Assembly: GCA_036498905.1 (NCBI GenBank)
Contig: DASYER010000119.1
Location: forward strand, 1-37,377
Reading direction: 5' to 3'
From: DAIDKA01 sp036498905
GTDB lineage: Bacteria; Pseudomonadota; Gammaproteobacteria; Steroidobacterales; Steroidobacteraceae
DNA: 37,377 nt
Every line of letters starts with the position of its first letter. Position 1 is the stretch's first letter. A program made the position numbers and the translations under genes. The notes beneath the pieces are model-generated. The model was given only the letters and a program-made list of their open reading frames with translations, ran no database searches and had not been told where the DNA came from. Positions 9,807-17,734 of this stretch are shown here, one piece after another.

Positions 9807-10289
9807 ATGCGTACCATCCTTGCGTTGCTGGCGGCCTGCGCCGCCCTGGCCACAGGGCCCGCCTGGGCCGCAGACAAGAGCCCCGGCATGGACATGCACG
9901 GCATGGACATGCCCGGCATGAAGTCCATGCCTGCGACGACGCGGGCCTTCACTGAAGGGCACCGCTTCCGCATCGACCTGCTGACCGTGCCGGCGCCCCT
10001 GCCGCTGCAGAAGTATTTCGAGCTGCAGCTGGCGGTGTTCGACGGCAGGCACCCCGCGCGCCGGCTGACGGATGCCAGCATCAAGGTCAGTGCCGGCATG
10101 ACGCATGGCATGGGCCACGAATTCATGCATGGCATGCAGAGCACGCCGCTGGTCGAGGCGCATGCCGGCCGGTACATCGTGCGCGGCATGTACTTACATA
10201 TGCAGGGTCCCTGGACGCTGCGCGTGCACGTTCGCGAGGGCGGGCACAGCGGGACGGCGGATCTGACGCTGCAGTGCTGCGGAGGATGA
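9807..10289 (+). CDS. Exported Met/His-rich YtkA/FixH-like protein, possible copper binder
   Basis: A 160-residue protein with a clear signal peptide (MRTILALLAACAALATGPAWA) and a GGAG ribosome site 7 bases before the ATG. The mature N-terminus is a Met/His/Gly/Asp repeat (MDMHGMDMPGMKSM), and a second Met/His run (MTHGMGHEFMHGM) occurs mid-protein. The rest looks like the small beta-sandwich of YtkA/FixH-like domains (FELQLAVFDG ... GRYIVRGMYLHMQGPWTLRVHV). Such Met-rich motifs bind Cu(I) in periplasmic copper proteins, so a copper role is a reasonable inference. The protein ends with CCGG. It sits 6 bases upstream of the di-heme peroxidase gene, which suggests it partners, metallates or is modified by that enzyme. 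Confidence 0.83.
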   Translation: MRTILALLAACAALATGPAWAADKSPGMDMHGMDMPGMKSMPATTRAFTEGHRFRIDLLTVPAPLPLQKYFELQLAVFDGRHPARRLTDASIKVSAGMTHGMGHEFMHGMQSTPLVEAHAGRYIVRGMYLHMQGPWTLRVHVREGGHSGTADLTLQCCGG

Positions 10290-10295
10290 CGCGCG

Positions 10296-11582
10296 GTGCG
10301 CCTGGGTATCCGTGCAATCGGTTTACTGGTCGGCGCGCTGGGCGCAGCCATCGTGCACGGCGCAGTCTTCGCCGACGACAGAGCGCTCTTCACGGCTGAG
10401 GAACTCGCCGCCATTTATGCCCACTCGCCACTGGGCAAGCCTGCTCCCGATCCGACCAATGCCGTCGCAGACGATCCGTCCGCCGCCCGGCTCGGACAGG
10501 CGCTGTTCTACGATGCACGCCTGTCCGCCAATGGGCAGGTGGCCTGCGCCACCTGCCACCAGCCGGTGCTCGCCTTCACGGACGGACTGCCGGTGGCGAA
10601 GGCGCTGGGCACCGGCACGCGCAATACGCCCTCGCTGCTGAACGAGGCCTTCGGGCACTGGTTCTTCTGGGACGGACGCAGTGATTCGCAATGGTCGCAG
10701 GCCCTCAAACCCATGGAGAATCCGCGCGAGGCCGGCAGCGACCGGCTGCACATCCTCCACGAGGTGTTCGCTGATCCGGCGCTGCGCGGCGCATACCGGG
10801 CGGTGTTCGGGCCATTGCCGCCGCTGCAGGATCCGCGCTTTCCGGCGCACGCTCGCCCGGACCCCGATCCGGACTCCGCGGTCAATGCGGCCTGGAGGGC
10901 AATGGCGGCTGCGGACCGTGCGGCCGTCGATCGCGCCTACGCCAATCTCGGCAAGTCCATCGAGGCCTACGAGCGGGGCCTCGTGAGCGGGGACTCTGCC
11001 TTCGATCGGTACGTCACCGGCCTCAGGGCCGGCGATGCGGCGGCCCAGGCGGCCCTCTCACCCGCCGCCAAGCGGGGGCTGCGGCTGTTCGTGGGCGCTG
11101 CGCATTGCGAGCTGTGTCATGCGGGTCCGGCATTTAGCGATGGCCAGTTTCACAACCTGGGCCTGCCGCTGCTGCCGGGGGCGGCGCAGGATCAGGGACG
11201 CGGTGGCGGCATCGCGCAGCTGCGCGCCGATCCCTTCAATTCCGCGGGCGTCTTCAGCGACTCTGGCGGTGCCGCGGCGCAGGAGCGGCTGCGGTTCCTG
11301 TCCTCTGCGGGCGCGATGCTCGGTGCCTTCAAGACGCCGTGCCTGCGCAATGTCGCCCTGACGGCGCCGTACATGCATGACGGGCGCTTCGTCACGCTGG
11401 AGCAGGTATTGAATTTTTATGCCGCAGCTGCCTCATCCGATCAGGGCCATCGGATCGGACGGCGCGAGAAGACCTTGAGTCTGGTGCCGCGTCTCACCGC
11501 CACGCAGAGACAGGATCTGGTTTCATTCCTCAGAACCCTGACATCGCCACTGCCGCCCCGGGCGCTGCTGGGGCCGCCCTGA
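10296..11582 (+). CDS. MauG/CcpA-type di-heme cytochrome c peroxidase
   Basis: A 428-residue exported protein starting at a GTG 10 bases after GGAGG, with a signal ending near HGAVFA. Two c-type heme motifs, CATCHQ (84-88) and CELCH (271-275), each sit in a separate cytochrome c domain. APYMHDGRF, with Met360 as a candidate axial ligand, and TLEQVLNFY are typical of the CcpA/MauG/MbnH superfamily. The family includes bacterial H2O2 peroxidases as well as enzymes that oxidise Trp residues on partner proteins (MauG on methylamine dehydrogenase, MbnH on MbnP). The clustered Met-rich exported protein makes a protein-modifying role conceivable; simple peroxide detoxification is the alternative. 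It is the last gene of the + strand operon and converges on the RND pump. Confidence 0.9.
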   Translation: MRLGIRAIGLLVGALGAAIVHGAVFADDRALFTAEELAAIYAHSPLGKPAPDPTNAVADDPSAARLGQALFYDARLSANGQVACATCHQPVLAFTDGLPVAKALGTGTRNTPSLLNEAFGHWFFWDGRSDSQWSQALKPMENPREAGSDRLHILHEVFADPALRGAYRAVFGPLPPLQDPRFPAHARPDPDPDSAVNAAWRAMAAADRAAVDRAYANLGKSIEAYERGLVSGDSAFDRYVTGLRAGDAAAQAALSPAAKRGLRLFVGAAHCELCHAGPAFSDGQFHNLGLPLLPGAAQDQGRGGGIAQLRADPFNSAGVFSDSGGAAAQERLRFLSSAGAMLGAFKTPCLRNVALTAPYMHDGRFVTLEQVLNFYAAAASSDQGHRIGRREKTLSLVPRLTATQRQDLVSFLRTLTSPLPPRALLGPP

Positions 11583-11584
11583 GG

Positions 11585-11612
11585 GACCGCGCCGGATGAC
11601 ATCCGGGCGGTC
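11585..11612. terminator. Hairpin between convergent genes, possible bidirectional terminator
   Basis: GACCG (11585-11589) pairs with CGGTC (11608-11612), and the inner CCGGAT with ATCCGG around a GAC loop. It fills the gap between the convergent di-heme peroxidase and RND pump stops. There is no T-tract on either side, so any termination would be inefficient or Rho-assisted. Confidence 0.4.
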
Positions 11613-14600
11613 TCAGTGCGTATGTGCCGCGGCAGTCGGGGCAGTGATATCTCTTCGCAGCCGGCTGCGTAGCGCGTCGAGGTAGACATAGATGACCGGC
11701 GTGGTGAAGAGCGTCAGTACCTGGGAGACTATCAGGCCACCGACGATCGCGATGCCCAGGGGCTGCCGGAATTCCGACCCGGCGCCGGTGCTCGCGATCA
11801 GCGGGATGCCGCCGAAGAATGCGCAGAACGTGGTCATCAGGATCGGCCGCAAGCGCTGCTGCGAGGCCTTCACAGCGGCCTGAAGCGGGCTCAGTCCCTG
11901 CTCTCGCTCGAGCTTCAGGGCGACATCCACGATCATGATGCCGTTCTTCTTGACGATACCGATCAGCAGGATCAGCGCGATGATTCCGATCACGTTGAGT
12001 TCCTGGCCGGCGACGATCAGCGCCAGCAGCGCGCCGAGCCCGGCGGAGGGCAGGGTGGAGAGGATGGTCAGCGGGTGGATGAAGCTCTCGTAGAGCACTC
12101 CGAGGATCACGTACACCGACAGCAGTGCCGTCAGGATCAGGACCGGCTCATCGGCAAGCGACTGTTGGAAGGCGCGCGCCGTTCCCTGGAACGAACCGCC
12201 GAGGCTCTCCGGCGCGCCCAGGCGCGAACGCATCACATCGATGGCCTGGGTCACGTCCCCGAGCGCTGCCCCCGGGGTCAGATTGAAAGACAGTGTGATC
12301 GCCGGCAGCTGACCCTGATGGGAGATGACGAGGCTGCCCTGCGCGCTGCGGTCGACCCGGATCAGCAACGACAGCGGGACGAGCCTACCGCTCACCGGGG
12401 ACTTCAGGTAGATGGCATTGAACAGATCCGCCGATATCTGCATGTTCGGGGGCGCCTCGACGATGACGTGGTAGGCGTTGAGCTGGGTGAAGTACTGCGC
12501 CACCTGATGCTGCCCGACCTGATCGTAGATCGCCGCGTCGATGTCGGATGGAGAGATGCCGAAGCGGCCGGCCGCATCGCGGTTGATCGTCAGGCGTACC
12601 GCGGCGCCATGGGACTCCTGATCCGTGCTCACATCCTGCAGCTGCGGCATCTTTTGCATGGCCGCGAGCACCTTCGGCGCCCACGTGTTGAGCTCATCGA
12701 GGTCCGGGTCGGACAGGGTGTACTGGTACTGCGCCTTCGCATTGCGAGCGCCGATGTTGACGTCCTGCTTGGACTTCAGCACCGTCTTGGTCCCGACGAC
12801 GGCCGCAAGCTTGGGACGCAGCCGTGCGATGACCTGATCCGCGCTGACCGAGCGGCCGTGGCCGCGTACCTTCAGCGCAGCGTTGAAGTTCGACTGATTG
12901 AGAGCGCCGTTGCCGATGGTGAAGTGCACTTCCTCGATGTCCGGATCCTGCGCGATGATGCGTCCGACTTCCTGCACCTTCGCCACAGTCTTGTCGTAGG
13001 AGGCATCCTCCGAAGTCTGCGTCACGCCCTCCAGAAACGCGGTGTCCTGCTGTGGAAAGAAGCCTGTCGGCATGAGCGCGTACAGGACGACGGTCAGCAC
13101 CGCGGTTGCCGTGAAGATCGTCATTGTCAGGCGCATGTGGCGCATCACCCAGTCAAGCGCGCGCGCGTAGCTGCTCTCGACGGCCTCGAAAGCGTGCTCG
13201 AGCACGAGCATGAAGCCGCCGGTGGCAGGTTGCGGCGGCTTGAGGAAGCGGCCGCACAGCATGGGGGTGAGAGTGAGCGAGAACACCAGCGACATCACTA
13301 CCGCTGCGCTCAGTGTGATGGCGAACTCGCGCATGAAGCGCCCGACCACGCCCCCCATGAACATCACCGGAGTGAAAACCGCGATGAGCGAGACCGAAAT
13401 CGAGACGATCGTGAAGCTGATCTCGCGCGCGCCGGCGATCGCGGCCTGCAGCGGCGGCTCGCCACGCTCGATGCGCCGCCAGATCACATCGAGCATCACG
13501 ATGGCATCGTCGACCACGAATCCGGCGGCGATCGAGAGTGACATCAGCGACAGATTGTCGAGGCTAAAGCCAAGCGGCAGAACGACGACGGCCGCAGTCA
13601 ACAGCGACAGGGGCAGCAGGGCGCTCGGGATGAGCGTCGCGCGAATGTTTCGCAGGAAGAGGAAAATTACCGCCACCACCAGCGCGATTGTCGTCAGGAG
13701 CGTGATCTGCACGTCCTTGACGGATGCGCGGATGGTCTGGGTGCGGTCGGCGACGAGGTGCAGGGAGACCGCCGGCGGCATGCTCGCCTCGAGCTGCGGC
13801 AGCGCCGCCTTCACCCGCTCGACCGTTTGGATGACGTTGGCACCGGGTTCCTTGTAGACGACGAGTTCGATCGCCTTGCCGGCGTGGTAGCTCGGATCGG
13901 GGCTGGCGCGGCCGGGAAACGTCCAGGCCCCGGCCTGATCGTTCTCCACACCCGCGATCGCGCTCCCCAGGTCGCGAATGCGCACCGGCGCGCCGTTGTG
14001 ATATCCGACGATCATCTGATTCCACGCCGTGGTGTCGAACACCTGATCGTTGGCGTAGACCGTGTAGCTCTGCTGCTCTCCGATGAGCGTGCCCTTCGGC
14101 GCGTTGACGGTATTGGCCGCGATCTGGGCGCGTACCGCATCGAGCTGCAGTCCCAGCTCGGCGGCTTTGCGCGGATCGAGGCGGATGCGCACGGCCGGCT
14201 TGACGGCACCGCCGACATCAACCTGACCGACGCCCTCGATGCGCGAGATCTGCTGGGCCAGAAGGCTGTCGACGTAGTCGCTGAGCGTGCGCAGCGGCAG
14301 GGTGTCGGAAGTCAGCATCAGCACGAGCACCGGCACGTCGGCCGGATTGACTTTGCGGACCGTCGGTGGGGAGGGCAGGTTCGTCGGCAGCTGGCCGCCG
14401 GCGGCGTTGATCGCCGCCTGCGCATCCTGGGCCGCACCGTCGATGTTGCGCGACAGCGCGAACTGCAAGGTGATTTGCGTCCGCCCGAGGCTGCTGGCGG
14501 AGGTCATCTCCGAGATGCCCGGAATCAGCGAGAACTGACGCTCGAGCGGGGTTGCCACATTGGAGGCCATGGTCTCGGGGCTGGCCCCCGGGAGGGATGC

Positions 14601-14744
14601 GCTGACCTGCAGCGTGGGGAAGTCCACCTCCGGCAGTGCCGAGACCGGCAGGCGCAGATAGCCTACGATGCCCACCGCGAGCAGGGCGCCGGCGATCAGC
14701 CAGGTCGCGACCGGACGCCGGACAAAGGGCTCGGAGATCCTCAT
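11613..14744 (-). CDS. MdtB/MuxB-like RND efflux pump (HAE-1 family)
   Basis: A 1043-residue inner-membrane proton/drug antiporter. The start MRISEPFVRRPVATWL is the canonical RND beginning; an in-frame extension upstream is the antisense-frame overlap with the adaptor gene and is not needed. The GFVVDDAIVM segment carries the paired Asp residues (412-413) of transmembrane helix 4 that relay protons. Length and sequence resemble the MdtB/MdtC group. Its start overlaps the stop of the adaptor gene (ATGA, 14741-14744). MdtB-type pumps often come as MdtBC pairs; only one pump gene is present and no TolC-like channel is encoded, so a chromosomal TolC elsewhere is assumed. The substrate is unknown. 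The operon follows a glycine riboswitch. Confidence 0.95.
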   Translation of the reverse strand: MRISEPFVRRPVATWLIAGALLAVGIVGYLRLPVSALPEVDFPTLQVSASLPGASPETMASNVATPLERQFSLIPGISEMTSASSLGRTQITLQFALSRNIDGAAQDAQAAINAAGGQLPTNLPSPPTVRKVNPADVPVLVLMLTSDTLPLRTLSDYVDSLLAQQISRIEGVGQVDVGGAVKPAVRIRLDPRKAAELGLQLDAVRAQIAANTVNAPKGTLIGEQQSYTVYANDQVFDTTAWNQMIVGYHNGAPVRIRDLGSAIAGVENDQAGAWTFPGRASPDPSYHAGKAIELVVYKEPGANVIQTVERVKAALPQLEASMPPAVSLHLVADRTQTIRASVKDVQITLLTTIALVVAVIFLFLRNIRATLIPSALLPLSLLTAAVVVLPLGFSLDNLSLMSLSIAAGFVVDDAIVMLDVIWRRIERGEPPLQAAIAGAREISFTIVSISVSLIAVFTPVMFMGGVVGRFMREFAITLSAAVVMSLVFSLTLTPMLCGRFLKPPQPATGGFMLVLEHAFEAVESSYARALDWVMRHMRLTMTIFTATAVLTVVLYALMPTGFFPQQDTAFLEGVTQTSEDASYDKTVAKVQEVGRIIAQDPDIEEVHFTIGNGALNQSNFNAALKVRGHGRSVSADQVIARLRPKLAAVVGTKTVLKSKQDVNIGARNAKAQYQYTLSDPDLDELNTWAPKVLAAMQKMPQLQDVSTDQESHGAAVRLTINRDAAGRFGISPSDIDAAIYDQVGQHQVAQYFTQLNAYHVIVEAPPNMQISADLFNAIYLKSPVSGRLVPLSLLIRVDRSAQGSLVISHQGQLPAITLSFNLTPGAALGDVTQAIDVMRSRLGAPESLGGSFQGTARAFQQSLADEPVLILTALLSVYVILGVLYESFIHPLTILSTLPSAGLGALLALIVAGQELNVIGIIALILLIGIVKKNGIMIVDVALKLEREQGLSPLQAAVKASQQRLRPILMTTFCAFFGGIPLIASTGAGSEFRQPLGIAIVGGLIVSQVLTLFTTPVIYVYLDALRSRLRRDITAPTAAAHTH

Positions 14745-15985
14745 GAGGTGGCTGGGGTCGGCGTGGAGGGCCTTGCCGCCTCGGCGTTTTGCGAGTCCGG
14801 ATTGCGCACGATGACGGTGCTGCCGGGCTTCAGGGACATCTGGCCGTCGGTGACGACTGTCTGCCCGGGCCGCAGACCTGAGCCGATCACCGCCGTCGCA
14901 CCCTGCACCAGGACGACAGTGACGGGGCTGACCGAAACCTTGTGATCGGCGCCGATGACGTAGGCGAATGTCGACAGCGGCCCGTGATTGATCGCGGAGT
15001 TGGGCACCGTGATCGCCTGCCGCCGCAGGCCGAAAGTGACTTGCACGTTGACGAACTGTCCCGGCCACAACTTGCCGTCTGAATTGGGAAAGCGGGCCTT
15101 CATCTGCACCGTTCCGGTCGAGGCGTCGAAGTGGTTATCGGCCACGATGAGTTCGCCGGTGCCCAGCGGCGCTCCGGTGTCCTGGCTCAGGGCGAGCGTG
15201 CTGAGCGGGCGGGTAAACACTGCGGATGCGTCCCACAGACCGTGAAACTCCTCCTCGGAGAGCGCGAACGTCACGGCGATGGGCGTGAGCTGATTGATCG
15301 TGATGATTCCGCCGCTGTCGGTGGTGGCCACGAGATTGCCCGCGTCGATCAGGCGGACGCCGACGCGCCCGCTCACGGGCGAGATGATGCGGCAGTAGTC
15401 GAGGTTCGCCCGCGCCGCATCGACGGCTCCCTTGTCGAGAAGAACCGCGCCCTCGAGTTGCCGGACCATGGCGCGCTGGGCATCGACGGCCTGGACGGCG
15501 ATGGAGTCCTGCGCGGCGAGTTGCACGTCACGCGTGAGGTTCAGCTGTGCCAGCTCGAGCTGCGCCTGATCGCGCCTGAAGGCACCTTCCGCCTGGGTCA
15601 ATAGCGCGAGGTAGGGTACCGGATCGATGGCCGCAATCAGCTCGCCCGCCTTCACCAGCGAGCCTTCCCGAACCGCGACTTCTTTCAGTCGGCCATTGAC
15701 TTGCGTGCGGATGACCACACTCTGCCAGGCCTGCGCGGCACCGATCGCCTGGATGGAAATCGGCACGTCCATGACGGCCACTTTGGCGGCCGAGACCGCC
15801 ACGGCGTTCACGCCCGGCGCGTGCGTCGCAGCGCGCGGGGCGACGGCAAGCCACCAGCACAATCCCGCGGCGCCGACCGCGAGCAGCGGGATCCCCCACG
15901 TAACGCGTTTGGGGGCTCTCATAGTTAGGCTTGTCTCGTAACCGCCGCGAGAGCTCGCCGCGTGCCTTTTCTCGGCCGACGTCAT
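14741..15985 (-). CDS. MdtA-like RND periplasmic adaptor (membrane fusion protein)
   Basis: A 414-residue HlyD-type adaptor that bridges the RND pump and an outer-membrane channel. The ATG at 15985 is chosen because AGGAG stands 8 bases upstream; the next Met (15922) has no ribosome site. An N-terminal membrane anchor or uncleaved signal (WGIPLLAVGAAGLCWWLAVA) is followed by a lipoyl half-motif (RTQVNGRLKEVAVREGSLVKAGELI), a coiled-coil hairpin region, the second lipoyl half (ISPVSGRVGVRLIDAGNLV), and beta-barrel and membrane-proximal domains (ASTGTVQMKARFPN). The pattern is closest to MdtA/MuxA. It is the first gene of the pump operon and lies 71 bases downstream of the glycine riboswitch. 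Confidence 0.93.
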   Translation of the reverse strand: MTSAEKRHAASSRGGYETSLTMRAPKRVTWGIPLLAVGAAGLCWWLAVAPRAATHAPGVNAVAVSAAKVAVMDVPISIQAIGAAQAWQSVVIRTQVNGRLKEVAVREGSLVKAGELIAAIDPVPYLALLTQAEGAFRRDQAQLELAQLNLTRDVQLAAQDSIAVQAVDAQRAMVRQLEGAVLLDKGAVDAARANLDYCRIISPVSGRVGVRLIDAGNLVATTDSGGIITINQLTPIAVTFALSEEEFHGLWDASAVFTRPLSTLALSQDTGAPLGTGELIVADNHFDASTGTVQMKARFPNSDGKLWPGQFVNVQVTFGLRRQAITVPNSAINHGPLSTFAYVIGADHKVSVSPVTVVLVQGATAVIGSGLRPGQTVVTDGQMSLKPGSTVIVRNPDSQNAEAARPSTPTPATS

Positions 15986-16017
15986 TCTCAATTCTCCTGT
16001 ACAACACGCACATCGAA

Positions 16018-16050
16018 CGGCGCCCCCGGATCTTTCCGAGGGTTGCGCCG
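16018..16050 (-). promoter_or_regulatory. GC-rich hairpin after the glycine riboswitch, candidate expression platform
   Basis: On the minus strand CGGCGC (16050-16045) pairs with GCGCCG (16023-16018), with further C/G pairing inside. It starts six bases after the second aptamer and ends about 20 bases before the AGGAG of the adaptor gene. No U-tract follows, so it is not a standard intrinsic terminator. Control of ribosome access or Rho is more likely. Confidence 0.45.
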
Positions 16051-16056
16051 CTCCCG

Positions 16057-16236
16057 CTGTATTGGTACCTGAGAGATTCCGCACGCGTAGTGCGTTGCCC
16101 CTTCGGCGGATGCGCTTTGGGGGCGCATCACTCTTCAGTCGGCTAACAGTCTTGCAGTACAGGAACCTGAGCGATCATGGGAGATTGCGCCTTCGGTGGA
16201 GCCCTGACCCCCGCGGGCACGACTCTCTCTCCTGCA
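16057..16236 (-). promoter_or_regulatory. Tandem glycine riboswitch (gcvT type) in the RND pump leader
   Basis: Two glycine aptamers are legible on the minus strand. Aptamer 1 (16236-16153) starts TGCAGGAGAGAG, contains the signature CACCGAAGGCGCAA, then CGCTCAGG, and closes with CCTGTACTGCA, which pairs with the start. Aptamer 2 (16149-16057) starts CTGTTAG, contains GAAGAGTG, the signature CGCCGAAGGGGCAA, then AATCTCTCAGGTACC, and closes with ATACAG. The short linker and two CCGAAGG cores match the classic cooperative tandem form. The RNA reads toward the adaptor-pump operon and nothing else, since the gene on its other side ends upstream. Usual targets are the glycine cleavage system and glycine transporters. 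Whether it turns the pump on or off is not evident. Confidence 0.93.
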
Positions 16237-16240
16237 AAAC

Positions 16241-16551
16241 TTCAGTGTGAGTCCTGGCGGTATTGTCGAATGCTTGGCCCTCCATATGGTGGCTGCCCAA
16301 GGGGAGTCGGGCGAACAAGACAATGCAGGAAGCGCGCCAAACCCGCGCTACAGCGTGGTCGCTGGCGAATTGCACGCTCCGAGCGCTGTTTTTCATCGCT
16401 GCATGCCCGGCGCGGCGGCGCAGATCGGCGGTCATGTAGCCGCACTGCCGACCCATTTGGGGCATCTGGCCGGCAGCGTGCGCCACATTAGTTCAGCCGC
16501 GCCCCCGCCCCTCAAGCGCGCTGCGCTGTCATCGATGCGTGGCTGCCGCGG
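16241..16551. other. Non-coding stretch between the LigW-like gene and the riboswitch
   Basis: About 310 bases with no gene I can support. Short open frames on both strands lack ribosome sites and recognisable products. On the minus strand it should contain the promoter for the riboswitch-led operon. TTCGAC near 16272-16277 is a weak -35-like candidate without a convincing -10. No strong terminator was seen for the upstream gene. Confidence 0.5.
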
Positions 16552-17634
16552 CTATAGCAGATTGAAGACCGCTTCGGCGTTGGTCTGGAAGAACTTCTTC
16601 TTGTCGGCCGCGCTCATGGCGATGTTGTCGCAGGCGATGACCTCGCTCGCCTCAAACTGGTACGGGTAGTCCATGGCGTAGAGCACGCGCTCGGCGCCGA
16701 GCACCTCCTGCGCGAAGGTGATGGAGGGTCCCCAGGGCATGCCGCTGCAGGTCACAAAGATGTTCTGGCGCATGTAATCGCTTGGCACTCCACGCAGCGG
16801 CTTCAACTGCGGATAGCGCTTGGAGTTCAAGGTGGCGCGGTACATGTAGTCGAGCCGGAACAGCCAGTAGGGGAGTGCCTCGCCCATATGACCAATCACC
16901 ACCCGCAACTTCGGAAAGCGATCGAACACGCCGCTGACGATGAGCCGCATCACATGCAAGGCGACTTCGACACCAAAGCCGTAGATGGCGCCATCCAGAC
17001 CGGCCTCCAGGAACGGGGCGATCATGCGGTCCGAGGGGGTATTGGGATGAATGTAGACCGCGGCATTGCAGGCTTCGGCGGCCGCGAAAACGTCCCAGTA
17101 CTTCTGGGCATCCAGGTACTCCCCGTGCACGTGGGAGTTGAGGATGACGGCGTGCAGACCGAGTTTGCGGATACCGCGCTCGATTTCGGCGGCCGCCGCT
17201 GCCGGATCCTGCGGTGCGATGGCGACCATGCCGGCGAGCCGGTCCGGATAGCGGGCCACGAAAGCGGCGAGTTCATCATTGCTGGCGCGGGCTAGTGCGG
17301 TGCCCGTGGGCGCATCAAAAATATGGGCGCCCGGTGAGGTCAGGGCCAGCACCTGCACATCGATGCCGGTCGCGTCCATGTCGGCAATGCGCCGCTCGTC
17401 CAGCCACTGCAGCCGCTCGATGATGCCGGTGGCCCGCGCGCTGGTGCTGCCCAGATAGAACCCCCACATGGAATTGAAGCCGATGTCATCAATGCTCTTG
17501 CGGGCCAGTACATCGCGGTACTGACGCAACATATCGGCAGTGGCAAACGCCTCTTCGGTGGCGATGCGACGGTACGCGCTGGAGCGCTCAATCCGGGTGG
17601 CGGCGGCTCCGGGGGCGGTGTTTGAAGCTGACAT
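16552..17634 (-). CDS. ligW: LigW-like 5-carboxyvanillate decarboxylase (amidohydrolase family)
   Basis: A 360-residue Amidohydro_2 (PF04909) protein. From memory of Sphingomonas LigW, many blocks match closely: RIATEEAFAT, WGFYL, ERRIADMDATGID, LALTSPG, APQDP, LEAGLDGAIYGFGVE, GHMGEALPYWL, MDYPYQ and KKKFFQTNAE. Metal-ligand positions are present: E27 in ATEEAF, H196 in YIHPNT and D322 in MDYPYQ. LigW removes the carboxyl group of 5-carboxyvanillate (biphenyl lignin breakdown) to give vanillate; related enzymes decarboxylate gamma-resorcylate or dihydroxybenzoates, which is the main alternative. The ATG at 17634 follows a GGGAG site and gives the family length; an upstream in-frame Met has no such support. 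It is divergent from the next amidohydrolase, and the vanillate it would form is the substrate of the LigM-like enzyme nearby. Confidence 0.82.
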   Translation of the reverse strand: MSASNTAPGAAATRIERSSAYRRIATEEAFATADMLRQYRDVLARKSIDDIGFNSMWGFYLGSTSARATGIIERLQWLDERRIADMDATGIDVQVLALTSPGAHIFDAPTGTALARASNDELAAFVARYPDRLAGMVAIAPQDPAAAAAEIERGIRKLGLHAVILNSHVHGEYLDAQKYWDVFAAAEACNAAVYIHPNTPSDRMIAPFLEAGLDGAIYGFGVEVALHVMRLIVSGVFDRFPKLRVVIGHMGEALPYWLFRLDYMYRATLNSKRYPQLKPLRGVPSDYMRQNIFVTCSGMPWGPSITFAQEVLGAERVLYAMDYPYQFEASEVIACDNIAMSAADKKKFFQTNAEAVFNLL

Positions 17635-17734
17635 GGTGGCTCTCCCGGCAGGCAATCTTAAGCAGCTGCGCATGATAGCGGACTATACTTGCCGGCAGTT
17701 GACCCACCGCCGGACCAGCCTTCACAGGAGCCTT

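Noticed and set aside
9807..10289. MbnP-like methanobactin partner protein
   Set aside because: Too short, and no MbnP motifs seen. Only the Met-rich composition and the neighbouring di-heme enzyme are suggestive, so the methanobactin label is not justified; no MbnB or MbnC is present.
14745..15068. N-terminal extension of the RND pump by 108 codons
   Set aside because: The canonical RND start MRISEPFVRRP begins at 14744 in a 4-base overlap with the adaptor stop, and the extension reads the adaptor gene in another frame.
16175..16491. Several 60-140 codon open frames on both strands around the glycine riboswitch
   Set aside because: They overlap the structured RNA or the LigW-like gene, lack ribosome sites, and have Arg/Gly/Ala-rich products typical of chance frames.
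17683..17688. TATACT as a -10 box between the divergent amidohydrolase genes
   Set aside because: No -35 element at suitable spacing in either direction; too weak to call a promoter.
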